This document shows positions 6,874-13,978 of a stretch of DNA of 27,550 bases, one piece after another. The notes under the pieces are model-generated. The model was not told the origin of the DNA. It did not search any database and saw only the letters and a list, made by a program, of their open reading frames with translations. The translations under genes and the position numbers were made by a program. Source of the stretch: a virus; the IMG/VR virus record IMGVR_UViG_3300042991_001047, positions 1 to 27,550 of that record; one strand, given 5' to 3'. Positions within the stretch are counted from its first letter, which is position 1, and each line of letters opens with the position of its first letter.

Positions 6874-8153
6874 GCAGGAAACATCGAACCAGCCGGTCGA
6901 TTCAGCTCGCAGACGCGTCACGGACCGTCAAGCCGGACGCGGCCGTCCTGACCGCGCGCGTCATCAAGCCCGATGAGCTGTCGGCTTTCCTCGGGTACTT
7001 CCCCAACCCGGACGAAGTCCTGACCAACGCCGGTGAAGCGATCAGCATCTACCGGGAGATGAAGACCGATTCCAGGATCAAGAGCCTCCTCCGTGTCGCC
7101 AAGGCCGCCGTGCTCAATTACCCCATACAGCTGGAGCAGGGCGACGCCACCGATGCGGTCATGAATCTGGTCAAGGAAGCGATGGCTGATTTCTCGCTGT
7201 ATGGAGCCGCCAAGAGGCTCGTATCCGGCGGCATGGATTACGGCTACGCCGCCGTCGAGGTCGTATGGAAAAACGATGGGTACTGGCGCCCGATTGATGC
7301 CGTCGCGCGCAAGCCGGAGCGCTTCCGCTTTGATGTCGATGGCCGCCTCAAGTACCTGCTTTCAGGAGAACTCATCGACCTCTATGCCCAGGCATACAAA
7401 TGGCTCGTCTGGCGCCATGACAAGGACGCTGAGAACCCCTATGGTACAAGCGTTCTCAAGTCGTGTTATTGGCCCTGGAAGTTCAAGAAAGCGGGTCTCG
7501 AGTTCTGGCTCATGGCTGCCGAGAAGTTCGCGGTCCCGTCCATCCTCGCGCTCTTCGAGTCGTCTGGATCCGATGATCAGATCCGCGAGCGCGCCGTCGA
7601 GCTGTCCTCGATGCTCTCTTCTGTACAGTCAGGATCAGGCGCCGCGCTGGCGAACATAAAGGACGTGAAGGCTCTCGAAGTCTCCGGTGCTCTGTCAGAG
7701 TTCAGAACCCTCATGGACTGGTGTGATACGCAGATAGCCTATGGCATCGTGTCGCAGAGCCTCGCCGTACAGGAGGCCCAGAACGGGACGCGCGCCCAGG
7801 CGGAGGTACACGAGGATACCTTCCTCCAGACCATGAAGGACAACGCCCGCGAGCTCCAGCCTGTATTGCAGCAGGTGCTCGACTGGATCGTCGAACTGAA
7901 CGTCGGCCCCGGCGAGACCGCCCCGCGCGTCGTCTTCGACCTCTCCGATTACGCCAGCTGGGATACTGTCCGCGACGCCATCGATCGTGGCGTTCCGGTA
8001 TCGCGCTCCGCCCTCTATGACCGCTATGGCCTGCCCGAACCAGCGGGCACCGATGACGCGTTTGTACAGGCTTCTTCCACTCCATCGGCGCTCTTCGCTG
8101 ACAGTGTAAAAAAAAAGCGCCAACAGCTCGTGATCCTCGGGCACAGGCACTAG
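6870..8153 (+). CDS. DUF935 portal protein (Mu gp29-like), ends after a -1 slippery site
   Basis: A 427-residue protein of the DUF935/Mu gp29 portal family. Visible features are the YREMKTDSRIKSLLRVAKAAVLNYP opening, SGGMDYGYAAVEVVW (about 115-130), the WLVWRHDKDAENPYGTSVLKSCYWPW signature, and a C-terminal region with NGTRAQAEVHEDTF. It would form the dodecameric DNA gate. The zero-frame product is shorter than Mu gp29 (about 512 residues). The missing C-terminal segment appears in the -1 frame after A AAA AAG at 8111-8117, so a portal-MuF fusion, join(6870..8117,8117..9901), of about 1010 residues is likely made. Confidence 0.88.
   Translation: MSRKHRTSRSIQLADASRTVKPDAAVLTARVIKPDELSAFLGYFPNPDEVLTNAGEAISIYREMKTDSRIKSLLRVAKAAVLNYPIQLEQGDATDAVMNLVKEAMADFSLYGAAKRLVSGGMDYGYAAVEVVWKNDGYWRPIDAVARKPERFRFDVDGRLKYLLSGELIDLYAQAYKWLVWRHDKDAENPYGTSVLKSCYWPWKFKKAGLEFWLMAAEKFAVPSILALFESSGSDDQIRERAVELSSMLSSVQSGSGAALANIKDVKALEVSGALSEFRTLMDWCDTQIAYGIVSQSLAVQEAQNGTRAQAEVHEDTFLQTMKDNARELQPVLQQVLDWIVELNVGPGETAPRVVFDLSDYASWDTVRDAIDRGVPVSRSALYDRYGLPEPAGTDDAFVQASSTPSALFADSVKKKRQQLVILGHRH
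8111..8117 (+). promoter_or_regulatory. Putative -1 frameshift site A AAA AAG (portal to MuF)
   Basis: Nine consecutive A (8108-8116) then G form, in the portal reading frame, the heptamer A AAA AAG, the slippery sequence known from dnaX. A -1 shift enters the downstream MuF frame, which is closed upstream by TGA at 8099 and has no start codon until 8249, where no Shine-Dalgarno sequence exists. I see no strong downstream stem or upstream stimulatory Shine-Dalgarno. Polymerase slippage on A9 or a sequencing error are alternatives. Confidence 0.6.
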
Positions 8154-8248
8154 CGTCGGAACTCGACAATGCCAGGGAACTCGACGACATCGCGGCCGCA
8201 GCTGGAGCGCGCATCGTCCCGCTCCTGTGCGAGCCGATCGCTGCGTGG

Positions 8249-9901
8249 ATGGCCGCTGTCGACGCAGCCGGAGGCCCGACAAAAGACACCATTGAAAGCA
8301 TCCACGCTCCGGACCCTTCGGCCGATCTCGCCGTCGAGACCGAGCGGCTCCTCTTCGTCTCGTACCTCCTTGGCTCCGACCATCTGTCAACGCGCCTTGA
8401 ACTGGCAGACGAACCGGAGGCCATACCCTTCGATGATGCGGCCGCCTTCCTCCGCGCCCGCGTGCCGCTGACCAAGGACGAGTGGACCGACCTCGAACCC
8501 AAGCTTCGCTTCCGTGCCTTCACGACGGCCGCGCTGTCCACGCCTGACGCTGTCGACCGCGTCAGGCGCATGGCTGTTGCTGCAATCGACAAGGGCACGC
8601 CGTTCTCCGAGTTCTGGACCGCCGCCAAGGCAGAGTCGGCCGCCGGACTTGGCGACTCGCCCTGGTACTGGGAGACGGTATACCGCACCAACGTCCAGAC
8701 CGCGTACAACGCCGGACGCGCCGCCGAAGTCATGCGACTCAATCCTCCGTACCTTGAATTTGTTGGCATTGAGGACAGCAGGCAGACCAGTATCTGTCAG
8801 GAGCGTTCCGGCACCATTCTCCCGTCCAGCCATCCGTTCTGGCAGTCCAACTGGCCCCCTCTTCACTTCAACTGCCGATCCACTGTCCGCGCGGTATTCG
8901 CGGAAGAGGTCGACGCAATGCGGGAGAATGGTACATGGTCGCCAACCCCAGGCGATGTCACTCCACCCAGCGATGCAGCCACTGGCTTTGGCGGCAACCC
9001 CATCGAGACGGGCAGCTTCTACAGGATGACCCCGGGCATGGTGGAGCGGGCCGAGAAGTATGGCCTGCGCTCGGAAATCGAAAAGTTCGCGAGGGCGGCT
9101 GGAATCAAGGATTACGCGCTTGCCGCGGTGGCACCGAAAGTGTCAGTTGTCACGCCCGCAGCTCAGGTCGCCATGAATGCAGGGGTGCCACAATTCAAAA
9201 CCGTGAAGGAAGCCGAAGCATACATACTCAAGAACGACCTTGCCGATGATGTGTCCTTCAAGGGCTGCGACCTTCGTGTTGTTCAGGATTGGACGTATGC
9301 TTGGGCGGAGACTCTTGAAGAATATCCAGAAGCTCGGAAAGGAATGCAATTCTTTGGGACGATACAAGAACGGAACAATCGCCTGAAGGCGATATTGGAA
9401 CAGCGATATGAACAGGCTTTTATTGAGAGGAATATTGATGCAGTCACCGCCCAGGCATTGGCCAAAAAATTCGCGGGGCGGGATATCAGGAGTTGGCGTC
9501 CCGCCAGTGGAACGATCGCGGAGTTTACGTGGACCGATCAGATTACCGGCATATCCGTAAACAAGAGCGTGGGGAGTGACTGGGACCTGTTCAAGCAGCA
9601 CCGTGAATATGACGTTTCCGCGGGATGGAAACCAAAGGGCACCGCAACGGTGGAATCCAGCCTTCATCATGAAGTTGGACATCTACTTGACTGGTTGACT
9701 GGACTATCCAATACTCATGAAATAGACTCGTTGTATACCGCTCTCGGGAGCGAGGGCGTCGCTGACGGGCTTTCTTGGTATGCTGCTGAAAACAAAAAGG
9801 AATTCATCGCGGAAGCATGGTCTGAATATCAAAGCTCGGAGAGACCAAGATCGCTGTCCATGAGGATCGCCAATGAGCTGCAGAGGAGGTTGCGACCATG
9901 A
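8249..9901 (+). CDS. MuF/gp30-like head protein with C-terminal zinc metallopeptidase domain
   Basis: The first start codon in this frame is ATG 8249 (550 residues), but it has no ribosome-binding site. Coding sequence extends back to about 8117 and is probably reached by -1 frameshifting from the portal gene. The N-terminal part looks like the tail of a gp29-type portal. Residues about 140-212 carry the MuF/SPP1 gp7 signature (YRTNVQTAYNAGRAAE, then PFWQSNWPPLHFNCRSTV). The C-terminal module has an HEVGH zincin site (H474, E475, H478) and EFIAEAWSEY (E518/E522) as a likely third ligand. Such C-terminal enzymes on MuF proteins are known as phage-borne polymorphic toxins; substrate and target are unknown. 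From about 9190 the base composition is more AT-rich than upstream. Confidence 0.8.
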   Translation: MAAVDAAGGPTKDTIESIHAPDPSADLAVETERLLFVSYLLGSDHLSTRLELADEPEAIPFDDAAAFLRARVPLTKDEWTDLEPKLRFRAFTTAALSTPDAVDRVRRMAVAAIDKGTPFSEFWTAAKAESAAGLGDSPWYWETVYRTNVQTAYNAGRAAEVMRLNPPYLEFVGIEDSRQTSICQERSGTILPSSHPFWQSNWPPLHFNCRSTVRAVFAEEVDAMRENGTWSPTPGDVTPPSDAATGFGGNPIETGSFYRMTPGMVERAEKYGLRSEIEKFARAAGIKDYALAAVAPKVSVVTPAAQVAMNAGVPQFKTVKEAEAYILKNDLADDVSFKGCDLRVVQDWTYAWAETLEEYPEARKGMQFFGTIQERNNRLKAILEQRYEQAFIERNIDAVTAQALAKKFAGRDIRSWRPASGTIAEFTWTDQITGISVNKSVGSDWDLFKQHREYDVSAGWKPKGTATVESSLHHEVGHLLDWLTGLSNTHEIDSLYTALGSEGVADGLSWYAAENKKEFIAEAWSEYQSSERPRSLSMRIANELQRRLRP

Positions 9902-10056
9902 CCAAAGAACAGGAAGCTGCTGTCAGTGCTATCGCCGAGGAAGGCGAGAAGACAAATAAAAAAATGCTCAGTCAACGCTTCCCGCCTCAGGTATCGGTTC
10001 CGGTCGCGAGGGGACGGAAAGAGAACCCAGGCTCACCCCAACCGCGGTCCAAATAG
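9898..10056 (+). CDS. Small protein coupled to the MuF metallopeptidase gene, candidate immunity protein
   Basis: A 52-residue frame that starts inside the MuF stop (ATGA at 9898-9901) with GGAGG eight bases upstream. The first 25 residues are an acidic helix (MTKEQEAAVSAIAEEGEKTNKKM) and the remainder is Pro/Arg-rich and probably disordered. No family is recognised. MuF toxins are often followed by a cognate immunity gene, so that role is inferred from position only. The protein is short for an immunity protein and could be a remnant. A strong terminator follows. Confidence 0.55.
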   Translation: MTKEQEAAVSAIAEEGEKTNKKMLSQRFPPQVSVPVARGRKENPGSPQPRSK

Positions 10057-10076
10057 GCCGCCGATCACGGAAACCA

Positions 10077-10104
10077 CGCCCCGCACTACAGCGGGGCGTT
10101 TTTT
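10077..10104 (+). terminator. Rho-independent terminator
   Basis: A perfect 8-bp stem, CGCCCCGC (10077-10084) and GCGGGGCG (10091-10098), with a six-base loop, followed by six T (10099-10104). It ends the portal/MuF transcription unit and isolates the downstream radical-SAM gene. Confidence 0.9.
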
Positions 10105-10244
10105 CACCCGGACAACAGGCCCATTACCCCAATTCGAACGAAATTCTAACGGCAAGGCCGCATCATACCTGTGTTGCCCGTACCTTTTCACGTTTTTTGC
10201 CGAGCAGGGGCCTTCTTGGCGTGTTTTGGCAAAATCGGCCGTTA

Positions 10245-10273
10245 TGGAACAAGCCTGAAGAAAGGCCTATACT
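10245..10273 (+). promoter_or_regulatory. Candidate promoter for the radical-SAM gene
   Basis: TATACT at 10268-10273 is a good -10 hexamer. A weak -35 match, TGGAAC at 10245-10250, lies 17 bases upstream. The 190-base gap 10105-10294 holds no convincing gene, and its upstream part holds nothing else that I can identify. Being bounded by terminators on both sides, the gene needs its own promoter, which supports the call. Confidence 0.5.
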
Positions 10274-10294
10274 CTACGAAGCCAAGGGGCTTAT

Positions 10295-11011
10295 ATGAGA
10301 GTTATCTACGAACCAAAAGGCCGCGCCCGCGAGTATTCAGACCTCGCCTGCAATCTGTATAACGGGTGCACGTATTGCTATGCGCCAGCGTGTATGCGGA
10401 CTACAAAAGAGAAATGGCATGGTTCTGTCGCTCCCAGGAATAATGTCATAGCTCAGTTTGAACTGGACGCCAAAAAGCTCCAAGGTGATCTGCGACCGAT
10501 CCTGTTCTGTTTTCTTACTGATCCTTATCAGCCGATAGAACAGAAGGAGAGGCTCACCCGCCAGGCACTGGAAATCGTCGGGAAATACAAGCTCAAGAGC
10601 AAGATACTGACCAAGGGATCCAATGGGATAATTGGCGAAGACCTGGATCTAATGGCAGACATCGGTACCGAGCTTGGTCTGACGATCAGTTTCATGGATG
10701 ACGAGAAACGCAAAGCATGGGAGCCGTTTGCTGCTCCCATACAGGACCGATTGAAGACGTTGACAGAGGCTTTTGAAAAAGGCATCTGCACTTGGGTAAG
10801 CCTTGAACCTGTGATAGATCCCGATGAGGCACTAGCCTTGATAGAAAAGTATAGCAAGTACGTTAAACTCTGGAAAATAGGAAAACTCAACCACATGAAG
10901 GCTGTCGAAGACACAGTTGACTGGACCAAGTTCTTGCATGCTGCGGAATCATTACTCAAATCCAGTGGGGCGACGTACTATATCAAGAATGATCTCCTTA
11001 AATACAACTAG
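10295..11011 (+). CDS. Radical SAM protein, spore-photoproduct-lyase-like (moron)
   Basis: A 238-residue protein with an N-terminal cysteine cluster C19-x5-C25-x2-C28 in ACNLYNGCTYCYAP, where the last two cysteines are in the usual radical-SAM arrangement. TDPYQPIE (75-82), ILTKGSN (104-110) and VSLEPVIDP (168-176) match the core of SplB-like radical SAM proteins. The CX5CX2C spacing differs from the usual CX3CX2C. It would bind a [4Fe-4S] cluster and SAM in the cytoplasm; the substrate is unknown (DNA repair or modification, or RNA modification, are possible). It has its own promoter and flanking terminators and is more AT-rich than neighbouring phage genes, so it looks like independently acquired cargo. 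AAGGGG lies five bases before the ATG. Confidence 0.75.
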   Translation: MRVIYEPKGRAREYSDLACNLYNGCTYCYAPACMRTTKEKWHGSVAPRNNVIAQFELDAKKLQGDLRPILFCFLTDPYQPIEQKERLTRQALEIVGKYKLKSKILTKGSNGIIGEDLDLMADIGTELGLTISFMDDEKRKAWEPFAAPIQDRLKTLTEAFEKGICTWVSLEPVIDPDEALALIEKYSKYVKLWKIGKLNHMKAVEDTVDWTKFLHAAESLLKSSGATYYIKNDLLKYN

Positions 11012-11057
11012 CCTGTTCAACGCTCCTGCAAAATAACTCCACCCGCACACTATGATT

Positions 11058-11095
11058 CGGCTCCTTGGTAACCCTGCCAGGAGCCGCTCTTTCTC
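11058..11095 (+). terminator. Terminator-like hairpin after the radical-SAM gene
   Basis: CGGCTCCT (11058-11065) pairs perfectly with AGGAGCCG (11079-11086), followed by a mixed pyrimidine tract ctctttctc (11087-11095). The stem is strong and the T-tract imperfect. It closes the cargo unit just before the second copy of the repeated promoter-like element. Confidence 0.6.
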
Positions 11096-11123
11096 ATATC
11101 CACTTTAGAGCGTAGCCACCCTC
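11094..11123 (+). promoter_or_regulatory. Candidate late-promoter element, copy 2 (upstream of protease/scaffold operon)
   Basis: This copy matches 2642-2671 at 24 of 30 bases: tcatatcc, two variable bases, tttagagc, one variable, t, one variable, gcc, two variable, cctc. It lies 21 bases before the ATG of the protease gene, the position of the Mu PI promoter. Sequence outside the element is unrelated between the two loci, so the conservation looks functional. The activator is not in the window. Confidence 0.55.
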
Positions 11124-11143
11124 ACAATCGTATCATCGTCCTC

Positions 11144-12157
11144 ATGAAGACCATCAAGCGCGAACTGGCACACGTCGGGATGTTCGGACAGGACGGCAGC
11201 GGTGTCCTGGTCACCAGGCAGGATCTCGCCGAAGTCGCTGAGACCTTTGACGGCGTAAGCCCGATCACCCTCGGGCATGAGCTGGCTGACTGGATGCCGA
11301 AGTTTGGCGACGTCAAGAAAATCGAATTATCTGCCGACGGCAACAGCCTGTCCGGGGAACTCGATATCAACGACGTACTGGCTGACGCAGTCGACGAGAA
11401 GTTCTATGACCACATCTCCGTCGGCCTGCCGCGCCGCGCATCGGATCGCAAGCGCTACCTCCATCACGTGGCGTTCCTTGGCGCCGTACCACCCAAGATC
11501 CGCGACCTCAAGATGTTCGCCGACCTCGGGGTTCTGAACTTCAGTGACGAGAAGAGCTTCGACTGTTTCGCGGATGCGCAACCGGCTCCAGCACCGGCAT
11601 CCGATGATATCGCCGTGGCAATACAACGCATCGCCGACAAGGGCCGTGCCGCCTGGCCGCTCGAGGAGACGGTGAAGGCGCTCTCGGAACTCACCTCTCT
11701 GGCTACCGAGATGATTATTGGTGGCGCGACCATCCCGGCGGCGCTCAGGGATCAGATGCAGACATTCGCCGACCGGATCAAGCATGTCGCCGGCACGGCC
11801 GGCAAGGAGGAAGATGTGGAAGTGAAAGAGGAGAACGACAACCTCAAGAAGGAACTCGCCGACCTCAGGGCGTCAGGGCTCGCGGTTGCCAAGGAAGGCA
11901 TCAAGGCAGCGATGGAAGGCAGGATCCCCAAGGCAAAGCATGGCCTCGTTCTGGAACTTGCCGATCGCCTCGGAGGGGCCGAAACCATCGAGCTCTCCGA
12001 TGAAGATGGATCCAAAGAGAAAGTGTCGAGCATCGAGGTCCTGCGCCGAGTGCTCGAATCCATTCCAAAACCTGTTGCGGAAGGCCGCCAGGATTTCGGC
12101 GACCAGGCAGAACCCGACAAGCCGCTTGACGCGTCGAAGATCGCCAACAAGTACTAA
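11144..12157 (+). CDS. Mu I-like prohead protease/scaffold protein
   Basis: A 337-residue protein. The N-terminal half resembles the Mu gpI prohead protease: KRELAHVGMFGQDGSG, SPITLGHELADWMPKFGDVKKIEL, FYDHISVGLPRR and YLHHVAFLGAVPP. The His in the GHE segment and the Ser in the HISVGLP segment are plausible catalytic residues. The C-terminal half (about 220-300) is a charged coiled coil typical of scaffolds. It would shape the procapsid and then cleave scaffold and itself. No Shine-Dalgarno sequence precedes the ATG, which is unusual here; the leader is short and follows the candidate late promoter. Confidence 0.82.
   Translation: MKTIKRELAHVGMFGQDGSGVLVTRQDLAEVAETFDGVSPITLGHELADWMPKFGDVKKIELSADGNSLSGELDINDVLADAVDEKFYDHISVGLPRRASDRKRYLHHVAFLGAVPPKIRDLKMFADLGVLNFSDEKSFDCFADAQPAPAPASDDIAVAIQRIADKGRAAWPLEETVKALSELTSLATEMIIGGATIPAALRDQMQTFADRIKHVAGTAGKEEDVEVKEENDNLKKELADLRASGLAVAKEGIKAAMEGRIPKAKHGLVLELADRLGGAETIELSDEDGSKEKVSSIEVLRRVLESIPKPVAEGRQDFGDQAEPDKPLDASKIANKY
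11816..12157 (+). CDS. Internal in-frame scaffold protein (Mu Z-like) from GTG
   Basis: Inside the protease gene, AAGGAGG (11804-11810) sits five bases before an in-frame GTG (11816), a better initiation site than the gene's own start. Translation would give a 113-residue product containing just the coiled-coil scaffold (NDNLKKELADLR onward) and the C-terminus. Mu makes its scaffold from such an internal start within gene I, and lambda does the same with Nu3 in C. A second in-frame GTG follows at 11822. Confidence 0.6.
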   Translation: MEVKEENDNLKKELADLRASGLAVAKEGIKAAMEGRIPKAKHGLVLELADRLGGAETIELSDEDGSKEKVSSIEVLRRVLESIPKPVAEGRQDFGDQAEPDKPLDASKIANKY

Positions 12158-12166
12158 GGAGGGCAC

Positions 12167-12502
12167 ATGAACGCCGTAATAGGAACCATCGATACCGCGC
12201 CTTCCCGCGTGGTCAGCGCCGCACACCCGCCGATCGTGGTGAGCATGGAAGTTCTCGCCGCCTCCGGCATCATCGCCGATGGTCAGCTTGTGGCACTCGA
12301 CGCCGGAGGCAAGGTCATTGCCCACACCGCGTTGGCCCAAGCTGTCGGTGTCAATATCAACGCCTGCGACACCGCCGAGAGCGACACCGCGCTCGTCATC
12401 AAGCACGGCACCGTCAATCGGGACCTCTTGCTCACCGGCGCTGACGCCGCCAGTGACGCCGACATCGCGGCCCTCGAGGCCCGCGGCATCTTCGCGGTTT
12501 AA
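12167..12502 (+). CDS. Capsid decoration-like protein
   Basis: A 111-residue protein between the protease/scaffold and the major capsid gene, where lambda D-type decoration proteins or their analogues usually lie. Strand-rich segments (RVVSAAHPPIVVSMEVLAASG, DGQLVALDAGGKVIAHT, SDTALVIKHGTVNRDLLL) fit small beta-rich capsid-associated proteins that stabilise the shell. AAGGAGG is well placed before the ATG. The family call is from position and fold impression. Confidence 0.65.
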   Translation: MNAVIGTIDTAPSRVVSAAHPPIVVSMEVLAASGIIADGQLVALDAGGKVIAHTALAQAVGVNINACDTAESDTALVIKHGTVNRDLLLTGADAASDADIAALEARGIFAV

Positions 12503-12516
12503 GGAGCCGTAAAATC

Positions 12517-13500
12517 ATGGAACTGGACCTCAGGAAATTCTTTACCGTAGACGCGATCGTCAACTCACTTTCGCGGCTGCCGGAACTCAAGACTCCGGTC
12601 ATGGACCTTTTGTTCTCTGACCGCCGCAACATTCCGCGCCCGGTCGTTGGCACCAGGGATCTTGGTCTCAACCCTGGCAACCTGCCGGTTGTCCGCCGCG
12701 GGTCCCAGTCGTACCCCATGTCGGCGACTGATGGCGCTGTCACCCTCATTGAACCCCAGCCGGTAAATCCATCGGAGTTCCTGTCCGGGGCGGACCTCAA
12801 CAACCTGCGATCGCTCAACTCGTCGAGCGTCCAGCAGGAGATCGACAACATCATCGATCGCCTGCGCAGGGGATGCAGGGCGACCGCCGAAGCCCTGGCC
12901 ATCCAGGCGCTCACCGGCAAGATCAACTACTACATGCGGGAAGGCGGCGGCAACCTCGTCCCGTACGTCGTCGATTACGGCACGATCGGTGACGCCTCGG
13001 CCAAGGTAACCACGAAGTTCGATGCCGTTGGTGCCAAGATCTCCACCGTCATAAAGGCCATCTCGGAGATTCTCGACGTGCTCAAGAAGAAGGTCGACGG
13101 CAACGACGTTGCCATTTTTGCCGGGTTCGATGTGTTCTCAGTGCTCTGCGACCTCGCCGGAGCCCAGGCCAACGCGTCAGTCGCCCAGGCAACGGCCTCG
13201 GGCATCTCCATTGGAGGCGGGTTCACGATCCAGCTTTTCGGCGCGTCGTATACCAACCTCACCACCAAGGCCCCGGTTCCTGCGATACCCGCCAAGCATC
13301 TGCTCGTCGTCGACAAGCAGGCCGGCCACAAGATGCTGTATGCCGCGCTCGACTCCATGGACGCCGGCCAGCAGGCCCTTCCGTTCTTCGCCACGTACGA
13401 GAACCTCAAGGACCCATCGGGCGTCAAGGTCATCGGCGAGTCCAAGCCGCTTCCCGTCGTCAACGTGGCCGGCATCGTCAAGGCTCAGGTACTCGCGTAG
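12517..13500 (+). CDS. Major capsid protein
   Basis: A 327-residue protein immediately after the decoration gene. The sequence looks like the lambda E-type branch of HK97-fold major capsid proteins: an N-terminal FFTVDAIVNSLSRLPELKTPVMDLLF, a central helix with QQEIDNIIDRLRRGCRATAEALAIQALTG, an IFAGFDVFSVLCDLAG segment, and a C-terminal HKMLYAALD...PFFATYENLKDPSGVKVIGESKPLPVV. The last segment is characteristic of that family. AAGGAG lies ten bases before the ATG. A strong hairpin follows the stop. Confidence 0.85.
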   Translation: MELDLRKFFTVDAIVNSLSRLPELKTPVMDLLFSDRRNIPRPVVGTRDLGLNPGNLPVVRRGSQSYPMSATDGAVTLIEPQPVNPSEFLSGADLNNLRSLNSSSVQQEIDNIIDRLRRGCRATAEALAIQALTGKINYYMREGGGNLVPYVVDYGTIGDASAKVTTKFDAVGAKISTVIKAISEILDVLKKKVDGNDVAIFAGFDVFSVLCDLAGAQANASVAQATASGISIGGGFTIQLFGASYTNLTTKAPVPAIPAKHLLVVDKQAGHKMLYAALDSMDAGQQALPFFATYENLKDPSGVKVIGESKPLPVVNVAGIVKAQVLA

Positions 13501-13528
13501 TCTGGTGCCATACACATCACCGCAATAC

Positions 13529-13555
13529 AAGGCGGCTGGATGGGCCAGCCGCCTT
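13529..13555 (+). terminator. 11-bp hairpin after the capsid gene
   Basis: AAGGCGGCTGG (13529-13539) and CCAGCCGCCTT (13545-13555) form a perfect 11-bp stem with a five-base loop. Only ttcttg follows, so termination would be partial at best; it may also protect the capsid mRNA 3' end. Confidence 0.6.
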
Positions 13556-13578
13556 CTTGAAAGAAGGAGACGAATACC

Positions 13579-13950
13579 ATGAAAAAGATTACCGTCCTGG
13601 TCCTGATCATTCTCGCCACGTTGTCGATGCCACTCATGGCCAGCGATGGGATCGCCACGGCAATACCCGTGGCCGTGAGCGCGGATGTCGCTCCGCTCGT
13701 CGATGCGGTCAAGTCGCAGACTACCACCATAGGTGTCGGGTTCACATTCCTGATTGCGACGATGCTTGGCCTGGCGTTCAGAATCACCCACCCCGATTCA
13801 TTGTCCGGGTTCTTGCCAAATACACGTGCCCCAGCAAAGCAAGGCAGATCAGCGGCAAAGACTCCGGAAGCAAAACCCGCAATCTCCGGCGTTCAGAAGA
13901 AACCGCGAAAGCCTGCGATAAAGAATCGGTCCGCCGCGTCTGTAACCTGA
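13579..13950 (+). CDS. Exported single-pass membrane protein of unknown function
   Basis: A 123-residue protein with a Sec signal peptide (residues 1-21, likely cut after MPLMA), a short extracytoplasmic segment, one transmembrane helix (about residues 48-68) and a basic Lys/Pro/Ala-rich tail of about 50 residues. The topology recalls inovirus coat proteins or small phage membrane effectors, but no family is recognised. Its position between the capsid and connector genes, under late control, is odd for a membrane protein. AAGGAG precedes the ATG. Confidence 0.65.
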   Translation: MKKITVLVLIILATLSMPLMASDGIATAIPVAVSADVAPLVDAVKSQTTTIGVGFTFLIATMLGLAFRITHPDSLSGFLPNTRAPAKQGRSAAKTPEAKPAISGVQKKPRKPAIKNRSAASVT

Positions 13951-13978
13951 CCTTGGCCGAAAGACGGGAGAACACATC

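Noticed and set aside
7711-8769. Long minus-strand open frames opposite the portal/MuF junction
   Set aside because: They are Arg/Ser-rich shadow translations opposite genes with recognisable phage domains, with no ribosome-binding sites seen.
11051-11056. TATGAT as a -10 box for the protease operon
   Set aside because: No -35 match lies at 16-18 bases, and the terminator-like hairpin would follow at once. The repeated element at 11094 is a better candidate.
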